Positions 51,386-60,000 of a stretch of DNA of 60,000 bases are shown one piece after another. The stretch lies in the NCBI GenBank assembly GCA_914767715.1, contig OU612073.1, positions 21,020,001-21,080,000 on the forward strand, given 5' to 3'. A program made the position numbers and the translations under genes. Each line of letters starts with the position of its first letter. Position 1 is the first letter of the stretch. Under the pieces are notes generated by a model, which searched no databases, was not told the DNA's origin, and worked only from the letters and a program-made list of their open reading frames with translations. This stretch comes from Membranipora membranacea (taxonomy: Eukaryota; Bryozoa; Gymnolaemata; Cheilostomatida; Membraniporidae).

Positions 51386-53027
51386 ATGTATGCTGGAGAT
51401 ATAAGGGTAAAGTAAGCTGTTTTTTTAAATTTTGATTTATTTCAAGCTTTCATGGCACATATCAGACAAAAAGATATAAATAGCACACCCTCAACTGGTT
51501 ATACTAAACATAAGTGGTAGAACACAGGACTGTGATTCAGCCGTTTCTTCTATTTTTTACCAAAACGTTTTTGAAAAAGTGATATGAGGCACTGGTTATG
51601 GGGTTTTCTATTCACATGCGTTTATCATAAACACAAAACTGAAGTTTTGTGGATGAATCAAATAAAACAAAATAGAGTGGAGAACAAGGGTAGACAGGCA
51701 CAAAATAATCACAAAAGTTTACCTGAAGCTAAAATGCCGCATCTCGATCATTTTAGAGTGCGTTCTGGATTCTTCTGTGGGATACGTGATGTGATTCTTT
51801 ACTCTCTGCTTCATTTCGTTATATATACTGCCGTTGACCTTGACATTGCTTGTTTTTAGGCTTTGTACTGTTCATTAAGGAAACTTTAGTAAGCAAGGCT
51901 ACACATCATCTTACTGTCATTGAGAATGTTTTGTATGCTCCTAAAAATAACAACACGTAAGATAAGGAACAGGACAAGGTTACATACATCCTGCTGGCCT
52001 TCAGCAGTTTCCTCAATTTACTTGGGTTTTTGAGGTGATGGCTTCCGAATTCATGACACTGCTTGAAAACTGGTAAACTAGTAATATTTTCTCACACCTA
52101 AATAGTATGACAACTGACAATTGGCATGCTGGAAAGTTAAATGTCTCAACTGCTCTTCTCTTTTCCATCGTCTGATCAATCATTCTCCCTGGACCAATCA
52201 AACCAATTACCAAACCATTGATCAAACATCCTAGCATCAATGCAAAATGAGATGCAAAACTGCAGAAAACAATCCAACAGAGCTCGTTGTAAAATACCTC
52301 CGTAAGCCACTTCTCCCTGTATACAAAAATAGTTCAATACTAAATTGACATATTGCGCATATCGGGGGGAAATGATTCACTCACACTTGTTCCAGCCCTG
52401 ATATATACCTCCTCCTATGTACAAAACTAGAGGAGTGGTGGGAAAGAATAGGGAGTCTTAAACCAAACCCAGTAGACCACTTCCTCAGGCAAGTGTACCT
52501 CTTCACAACCCTTTCTGCCTACAGTGTGTAGGTTTAGATTTTATGACCTAATCCAATGAGCTTAACCAATTTAGTCTTAGTCGCAAACCAAATGCAAACA
52601 GCTTAATATATATGTGTATAGTGTATGGTGGGACACTACTGGAAAGACAGCCAATCTGGATCAAACTTTGAGCACTAGATAGTGTATTTATGCCAACTAA
52701 GTTGTTGTGTACTTTGCCTGCAGATTGATGTAAAAAAGAAATGGCCGACAGAACTTCCTCTGTCTAAGTAAAGCAACCTCTCCCTAGTCAGCATTATCAA
52801 TGTGAGCTGCTCTCTGCCAAAGTTATCTTAGTTTCTTGATGACAGACTGTGCTTACAATATGAAACAGAATATTTATGAAATATTAGACCGGGAAACTCA
52901 TACGCTAAGATTTCCTTACAAGGTTTCCCTGTAACACATACACAAGGTCGCTCTAACGTTGAAAGCTTTTATTTTTATCACATGCATACATTGTGCATTG
53001 TGCCCACAATCACTCTTGACTGTACAT

Positions 53028-53102
53028 AATTGCCTCCCCATGCGTTGAGAGGAGATAACTCCTGAGCAATGTGTTACATTATTCAATAGTACTGATTGAC
53101 AA
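53028..53102. repeat. Dispersed repeat copy (uninterrupted form)
   Basis: Matches 49012-49125 over attgcctccccatgc, ttgagaggagataac, ttacattattcaa and ctgattga, but lacks the 28-bp palindromic insert, so it serves as the empty-site form. Confidence 0.65.
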
Positions 53103-54447
53103 TTTCAAGGATGTGCACTTATATACATATAATGATATTGATTCCTTCAAACAACTATCAAACAAGTCAGCTCTCTGACTTGTGTATGAGATAGCTGTGT
53201 GATGCTCAATATGGTTAATTTGATTAGTGAACAATGGAACGGGTTGGGATCCTTGATGATAACAACTTTGCACCAACGATAATGAGTTGACGGAATGCAA
53301 ACCTCCCTGCGTTGGTTTGGCTGAGAGTTTAAGCTTGTAAGTGATGAAGCGGCAGTCGTTGCATTGTAATAATGAAGAGTTGGCAGCCTGCATAACAGAA
53401 AAACACACCGATTATGTCAAAAAACCCGAAACTGACAAATATGCACTGAGGGATAGAAGTGATGGATTGGGATGCTCATCAACACACAGAGGAAGAGAAG
53501 GCCTCAAAACAGCGCTTGACTCATGGTTTCTAGCTGAAGGCCTGTTAGTTGTGCAGTGGTACGCACACTACTCCATTTTAATTTATCTTTATCCGCAAGC
53601 TTTCTTATTTCCTTTTCCTCTTTTTTCCGGCAATTTTCAGAAAAAATTCCAATATTGGAATGAATTAGACTGCCAATAAAAATGTTAAAAACAGAAACTG
53701 TATGTCGTATCACTAGGAATATAGGAATAGTAACCTATATAATAAACATGCCTAAGCAATGTCTTCATTGCCAGTCTTTGTTGGGTGACGAGGAAGTTCA
53801 GGTAAATTGATATGCCGAATAATGGATAAATGGATAACATCGTAGCAATGATGACACGTTTTAAAGAAACTGCCTTGTTAGCGCATGGCTATGACCAATA
53901 CTCGAATAACAATTGAAAGTGAACTTTGATACTGAACAAAGAAGTATCACCTAAGTTCGATCTTGTGATCACTCTTCATTGTGAAACTTCAAGATTGTAT
54001 GAGGAAGTTGGGAAAGTAGCGGATTTCCCCTCTGCTCTTTGCGATGTCTTCAAAGAGGAAAATACTTACCTTCACGTCAGTCTGGTTTATAAGCTAGAAA
54101 TGGTTAGAAGAGGCATAAGAGGTAAAGCTTATAACAACAATGCATGTAAGTAATAAAAATAAGCGTAGGCATAATCTGCGCAGAAAGATTGTTTTAAATA
54201 ACTTAATGAATGAATGATTGTATGGGATAGTTCAGTTTCAAGTGTCTAAACAAGTTATTTTTAGCATCAGTACTTACATATTGTGCCGGTGTCAAATCTT
54301 ACATGGTTTAGCTGAAGTGACAGTTGACCCTAGTTATGACTCTCCAAGTCCAAAAAGTAAAGTATTTATCTCTGGTTTGTATTCTTACAGTGAAGGCGTC
54401 TGAGCATCAATCTGCTTTGTCTTGCGGTTCAAGAGACTGAAAGAATA

Positions 54448-57400
54448 ATGTCCAGATCCGATACGATAATCATCTCCATATCTGTGATAGTCGGTGTTGC
54501 CGTAGTTGTTGGTGCCATCTTTGGACAATATATCAACAATGACGATGTCATCAAGAGGACTGGTGTCATGTGTGTGATGATCGGTGTTCTTCTCTTTGCC
54601 TTCTTATCAATGGTCATCTTCCTGATATTGAGTAAGTTTTGCTAGTTTAACTGTATTCTGTATCTTTAGATATCCCCCGTCCATGTCCATCCAATCACCA
54701 AGCAGGCGGAAAATTTGTTCTGTTCTACGGATGGGCATGTATGAGGTAAGAGGGCGGACTGGCGGAGTGGTAGGGGGCAAATACGCGGGCAGGCAGGCAG
54801 ACTAACGGCAGTCTCATCCACAGCTCGCCTCTGCTCTGTAACTTACTGACATGTTTTAGCATTATGAGGATCTGGAGAACATATACTCACTTGGATTGTG
54901 ATCTCAATTTGGAGATCTCGATCATGGCATGACAATAATGTGAGATGAAAAAAGGTTTCTGTTTATGGCATTTGTGAGAATTGGAAGTGAAAAAAAACTG
55001 GTTGTGTTGTACCATATCTGCTGCAAAAATTTAAAATTAAAACTAACTGGAACTAAATTTGATCCTGTAGGGACTGTTACCATAACTGATCATGTAATAC
55101 ACACTTTTGCTATATATACCTTGAACAAATAGTGATAAAATAAAATAATATTGATATAGTGTCTATAAATTAAGGTCAATAATAGCAAATAGCAAATATT
55201 CGATTATTGAGCCCTGAATGAAAATAGTTTTGTAAGACCTAGTCATATTGAGTGCTTAAATAGCAATTACTATTAGGTTCATGTTGTTTTCAGGCAACGG
55301 CAACATGTTAAACATCAATTTACAGATGTACCATGAATTTGATATTGAATCGAAATCATCTGTTGGTTTTGACATTTCTTTCTGCTTCTAGTTGTATTTT
55401 CCCAAATGTTGTATTTTCCAAAATGAACCTATAAAATCTTCAGTTGTTGAGCAGGGAATGCAACAGCAATTTATAATTTTTCACCTGTTTTGTTGCACAT
55501 CTGACTTTCCAGGACTGTGCAATTTCAGGAGATATCAGGTCAGGACTGTACAGCAGCCTGAGTCTAGTTACGGCGTTGAACACCTGTTCCCGCTGACCTG
55601 TTTTGGACTAGGGTCCGCCATATTAGGACTGTTCCCATTGCCAGGAGCGCTAGAATGCCAGAGTGTATTGGGTAATAACACAGTCTACCTTCCTGCCGGA
55701 AACAAAGACCTTAACAAAGCATGGACTGAAGTGCATTTTCTTTATCAGCTCATACCATACTACTCAGTCATTAAAGGAATGTACATCCTTCTGCAGGTTA
55801 GATTTAGTTTTATGTCACCTCAATATATGCTGCCATTCAAGGAGTAACTTCTATTACTCCTTGCTGCCAATGAATTCCAGCTCTGTATATTCCCAAGTAG
55901 CTGAATTCTCCTATGCTATAAATAAGTAGTTCGCAGTTCCATTTAGTTTATCCAGAAATTATGTGAAAATGTTCATGCTTCTAGCCCTCCTAGCCCATGT
56001 CCTATAATCCTGATGTGCTACTGTACGGTGTAGCAAGTAGTGTGAGAGCTAGGGCAGACAACTCCCATAAATCTTTAAAATTTGATTATCATCATAATAT
56101 AGATTTATCATTGTTTTAGCAATGGCTCCTCAAACTCATGAATTTTTATGTAAATGATTTTAGTGTTATGTTATAGGGTTGCAGCTAGATATTTACATGT
56201 CCATCGATAAATGTGTATCCTTGTGCAGACCTGAACAACATGACTCAAACCAGGGAGAATGGACTCAAACCATGTGTTTTATCAGTACTTTGTAGATTAT
56301 GATTATAATAGAATCAGTAGAATAGTGCTTCCAAGTTCCGTTATCACTGTTCTGTGATAAAACTGTACCAGCAAGTGATCCTTGTTTGCCCTGATCAAAA
56401 TGTGGAGGAATAATATTTCTTTAGAGATGTTGGGATGAATTTCGGCATGCATTGTGCTAACCAAAGACAGTAGAAATACCACTTGATAATAGTTATCTTC
56501 TCAGTTCAAACTTTTTACACAGGAGATAAATTTATATCCAATCATCTTATTTCTAGATTTTCTTCCTGGCTATGTACTCCAAGCGTTATGTCACGGTTGG
56601 AGGCAAGACGTTGATGATTCGTATCATAGTGGCTATTGTTATGACAACTAACACTTGCTTGTTCTTCTTCACGTTTGTTCGTGAAACAAAGGTAACAGTT
56701 TTTTATCTGTGACTCACAAGTCTTATCTTATCTTGACAAATCAAACCAATATGTGATATTTTACTGAATTCAGGGTTTATGCATGTAGGTTATGCATGTG
56801 ATGGTCAGTTAGTTGTACTATGCTAAGTGCTCGCCACTGAAAAGATATCAACGACATCCACATTGTCCCCAGAGACGAAGAATCAGAGATGATATAAATG
56901 GTTCAGAGAGATATTCAGTACCCCTAGTTTGATGTTACAAAGACATTATATTATTATCATTGTAATATGATCATTGCAGTAACACGAACATTTATTACAT
57001 ATTATGGTGGCATCTTTTTAGACAACCGTAACAAGCAACATAATGGTTAGCTCCCATTGAATCTTTTACACATGTTTGTTTTGTTTGATGTTTTCATGTT
57101 GAACGCTTGTTGAACTATTTTGCCACTGGTATGACCAGGAAAGACTTGTCGAGTCCGACACAGAAATACCAGACGCTGCAGTTGCGGTGCTGCCGAAAGA
57201 TTCAATTGTGAGGAAATGTCTTCAAGGAAGACCGTCAACACAAGAGAAAATGATAGCGGCTGGGGATTATTTCTATCCACTTGAAATGGAGTTTTGTCTC
57301 TCTTCTGTTGCATCACTATGGAGCCTCAGAAATGAACAAGGTATCCTGAAAAACACCTACACGGACTACTTAAACTTGCAGAGGGAGGTTCTATCTTGGC

Positions 57401-59552
57401 AATCAGATCCTGCAGTTACAAAGCTATTCAGTGTCTTTTGGTTATCAGGAGAAGATGGCTTGTGCCCGGCAACAGTCAAGGGCAATGCAAGCAAGAGTAA
57501 AATATTTTTTATTGAGATGCAATTCTTATTTATCAGCTGTCTTCTCTTATCATGTTAGGGAACTTAACTTATTCTCAGGAGGCAATGACTTCTGCCGCTA
57601 TCACTGAGAGCTAATTTAGAACCTAAGTATGCACATTGGGTGACTATAAGGGTTTCTCATCGGATCCAATAGTGAATCTAATCCATGGTATCCCGGATGG
57701 TGCGAAACTAAGGTGTTCATTGATAATACAAATTAAGTGACTCTACCTACACCTAAGCAAAATCAGTGCAAATGTTCACATGTACAAATTCCCTTTTTAA
57801 CAGAAGATACAGAAGATCATACAGACAATCGTATTGATAACCATACTGAGACAACACCACTGCTTGGGAGGGCAAGAGGAAACATTGGTGGTCCAGGGAA
57901 TGAAGAGCGGCAAGTTTTTATATTTTATATGGATTGATAACAAATAAGTTGTTCAACCAACGTGGTTAGCCTCTTTTTAATCTCTTCAAATTAATAAAAT
58001 ATAATTATAATAATATAAAATAATAAACAACTCCAGATGTTTTTGTTGACATCCTGAAATCCGTTAATAAGGAAATCGAAATCTCTAGCGGGCATTGAAA
58101 CCTCATAGGTGCCATTGAAAAAGGGGGGCAATTTCTTACACTACACATGATTTTTACCCAGAAGTGCTATGAAATCTTTCAGTGTAAAAACATTACATAA
58201 CTAACTGCAGTCCTAGCTGCCAGACTATATATTTCTTTGGTCAATCTATAAGATAACCTATGATGACAGTGAATATTTGTTTTCTGATTGTACAGTGCCA
58301 CAAGAACGACTGCTCAGTCAAGTCAGCAGGTGAACCACAACGGGTACAATATCGCAGGCATCCTATTGGCCTTCATCCCTTGGGTAGTTATCAGTTCATG
58401 TACGGAGTCATCCAAACAGAACCGCAGATAGATCTTTATAAATACCTGAGACCAACCGAATTTGGTGTGATCGGAATTCTAAACACAATTGTTACTGTTG
58501 TATGCTTAATACTTGTCAGAACTTCTATACCAGCTGAGGTAGGTCATTGTTTACCTTTGTTGGTGATAAAGTTTAAAGCCAAAGTCTATTTAATAAAGAT
58601 CTGATATTAAGGGCTCTTCTATGTCCTGTTTTGACAGTGTTACTAAAAATACAAAAAATGGTCAAAAAGAAAAGAAATTAGAAATCCCCAAGTCTATTTA
58701 GTTTTAGTTTCCCTAATCACTAATTATTAAAAAACAAAAATTTCTCATATCTATCTATTTCTATTTATTGTCTCACTTTTTCACTCCTTTTTAGGATGCT
58801 GAAAGTTGGACTGAATTTTTTTTTTCTAGAGATGGACCAACACTATATCTATCATTGTGCTGAAAATCGCATTCATCATGATGATAATAAGACTTGTATT
58901 TCTGGTGTTGCCTGTCATGGTCATGGCTTCTACAGAAAAACTTGAACAGATGGTGAACATCAGCAGAAATCTTGGTATCGATGAGACTCTAGGATCAATT
59001 AAGAGCGAAGGGGGCTTTTACTTTGCTAACTTTCTATGTGATGCAGTGCAGGTCGTTGCTCAAACATATCTCATCGTCTGCATTCTTCACAGAGATTTCA
59101 GGATGAGAATCAGAAGCAAATTTAGGCAAAAGCTTTTTCTAATCTCATTACAGTTTATAGGAATGAGTAATTTAATGTTTTGGGTATGCGGAAGCTTTCT
59201 AGCTTTTGGTGTTTTTCAAAGAACTCCGTGGAGCGCTTTGTTTTATGGTTCCACAGCGTGGACTGTTATCAATCAATTCACTTCACCATTGGCATTATTT
59301 TTTCGGTTTCTATCCATGCATATGATTTGGGAGCTGTACCATAAATGTGAGAATGTATCAGATGATCAGGAGCAAGGTCAAGTGACAGCTACTGAGGTCA
59401 TTCTCCCAAACCCGACTTCTTTTCGAAGGAATATTCTTTATCAACCTGGTTTCATGGTCCGTTTGATCACTTGCTTACTATTGCTATGTCCCTGTAGCTG
59501 CCAAAGCATGTTTAACAGGTTTTTATCAAGAACAGTAAGAAGACATGTATAG
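54448..59552 (+). CDS. Otopetrin-family proton channel (possibly frame-disrupted, 3' end uncertain)
   Basis: Exons 54448-54631, 55513-55796, 56557-56691, 57139-57496, 57804-57913 (or 57909), 58296-58538 and 58830-59552 give about 678 residues. Family signatures are TM1-2 in exon 1, MTTNTCLFFFTFVRETK (as in ATNLCVW..VRE) in exon 3 and YFYPLEMEFCLSS (as in YLYPF.IEYSL) in exon 4. Exon 6 has a TM at TEFGVIGILNTIV; exon 7 has several TMs ending in LALFFRFLSMHMIWELY, like the YRFHS...E motif. Otopetrins are dimeric 12-TM proton-selective channels of acid sensing and ion homeostasis. An in-frame TGA just upstream supports the ATG at 54448. Exon 4 could also end earlier at a gtatcc near 57339, in the same phase. 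Exon 6 has a frame conflict. The protein may end at 59552 or splice on to 59931. Confidence 0.75.
55829..55869. repeat. Short palindrome flanked by a 7-bp direct repeat
   Basis: caaggagtaa / ttactccttg (55838-55847, 55854-55863) lies between gctgcca at 55829-55835 and 55863-55869. It sits in the otopetrin intron, 33 bp after the donor of exon 2. Same core as the palindromes at 15.8 and 35.9 kb. Confidence 0.65.
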
Positions 59553-59930
59553 ATTCATTTATATATGGCTCATTTTGTAAAACTATAACACTGAGATGTT
59601 GGTAGCCTTATCATTATTTTGAAGATATTCCCAAATCTTCAGGTGAACATAATGTGTAATATCAGCATGCTAACATTACTGAATTCAGATTGATAACAAT
59701 ATAATAGTAAATTATTAATGTTGGAAATATACAAACTTACCTTTGGGCTATGTGAGCCTTTCTTAAAGGAGATGATTATGATACCTATACTTTTCCTTAA
59801 ACCATTGTGTAACTCTTAATCAGAATTAGACAACCAAAAGGACCTAGTGTGCACCAACCTGCCGTGAATGAAGGAGTTTTTGGTTTTCTTTAGTTTGTGT
59901 GTGTAGTGAATCAAATATTTATCTCCCCTG

Positions 59931-60000
59931 CAGAAAGCGGATGAAGAGCAGAGGAGGTATGGGTAGGAGGCGTTGCGCAACAATTCGAGAGAGCTTTCAT
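59931..60000 (+). CDS. Possible last partial exon of the otopetrin gene at the window edge
   Basis: A pyrimidine-rich tract and ctgcag precede sequence open to the window end in the frame KRMKSRGGMGRRRC. If exon 7 is spliced at aacag|gttttt (about 59518) in phase 2, this would replace its last 11 residues with a basic tail. The alternative is that it is non-coding or part of another gene. Confidence 0.25.

Larger units (their letters stand above)
50069..54447. other. Intergenic stretch with SINE-like pieces; no gene recognised
   Basis: Apart from the SINE-like copies at 50.5-51.4 kb and the repeat at 53.03 kb, no domain or exon chain was recognised. An acceptor-like tattcttacag ends at 54390, 57 nt before the otopetrin ATG, so a 5' UTR exon of that gene probably lies somewhere upstream. 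Confidence 0.4.

Noticed and set aside
53926-54153. Open frame of 75 codons upstream of the otopetrin gene
   Set aside because: No recognised domain, no good splice connection to the first otopetrin exon, and that exon has an in-frame stop before its ATG.
54429-54617. Minus-strand frame opposite otopetrin exon 1
   Set aside because: Shadow of a coding exon with membrane segments on the plus strand.
58380-58410. An 11-nt GT...AG segment (gtagttatcag) whose removal would join the two otopetrin frames
   Set aside because: Far too short to be a spliceosomal intron; an indel or error is more likely.

Overview
This window is animal (metazoan) nuclear DNA: AT-rich, with intron-split genes whose exons are bounded by GT...AG sites and keep their reading phase from exon to exon. 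The domains (EGF, I-set Ig, laminin G, C-type lectin, otopetrin, PMP22/claudin-like) are animal-specific. Repeats containing GGAGATAAC/ACTCC- and TTATCTCCC-type motifs remind me of molluscan or other lophotrochozoan genomes. That is an impression only, so the species is left open.

Layout. (1) 418-35694, plus strand: one very large secreted matrix-protein gene, open at its 5' end. I traced 57 phase-consistent exons (2919 codons plus stop): nine EGF exons, about 18 Ig domains, a laminin G domain, an EGF module, a short unrecognised segment, a Tyr-rich microexon, about 390 residues of silk-like Gly/Ser/Gln repeats, and a final laminin G domain. The Ig array plus laminin G/EGF tail resembles perlecan. 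The N-terminal EGF run and the Gly-rich insert do not. (2) 36687-39273, minus: a complete four-exon gene for a 208-residue four-transmembrane PMP22/claudin/LHFPL-like protein, convergent with the matrix gene. (3) 39.3-45.0 kb: intergenic, with a decayed LINE-type reverse transcriptase on the minus strand and inverted repeats. (4) 45271-48068, plus: a three-exon gene for a 771-residue protein with an unrecognised helical, basic and acidic N-terminal half and a C-terminal trypsin-like domain whose His, Asp and Ser motifs are all visible. This is the best candidate for an undescribed protein. (5) 49274-50068, minus: a C-type lectin gene with an EPN sugar-binding motif but an in-frame TAG inside the lectin domain. 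(6) 50.1-54.4 kb: intergenic, with tRNA-derived SINE-like pieces. (7) 54448-59552 or beyond, plus: an otopetrin-family proton channel gene, with a reading-frame conflict around transmembrane segment 6.

The genes share no evident pathway. The matrix protein, four-TM protein, lectin and otopetrin are all cell-surface or extracellular, while the protease-like protein looks intracellular because it has no signal peptide and carries a lysine-rich NLS-like patch. Smaller features of note are a family of tiny palindromes flanked by 7-8 bp direct repeats, a foldback element with arms of about 170 bp, a 40-copy 15-bp minisatellite and a triplicated 3' splice site.
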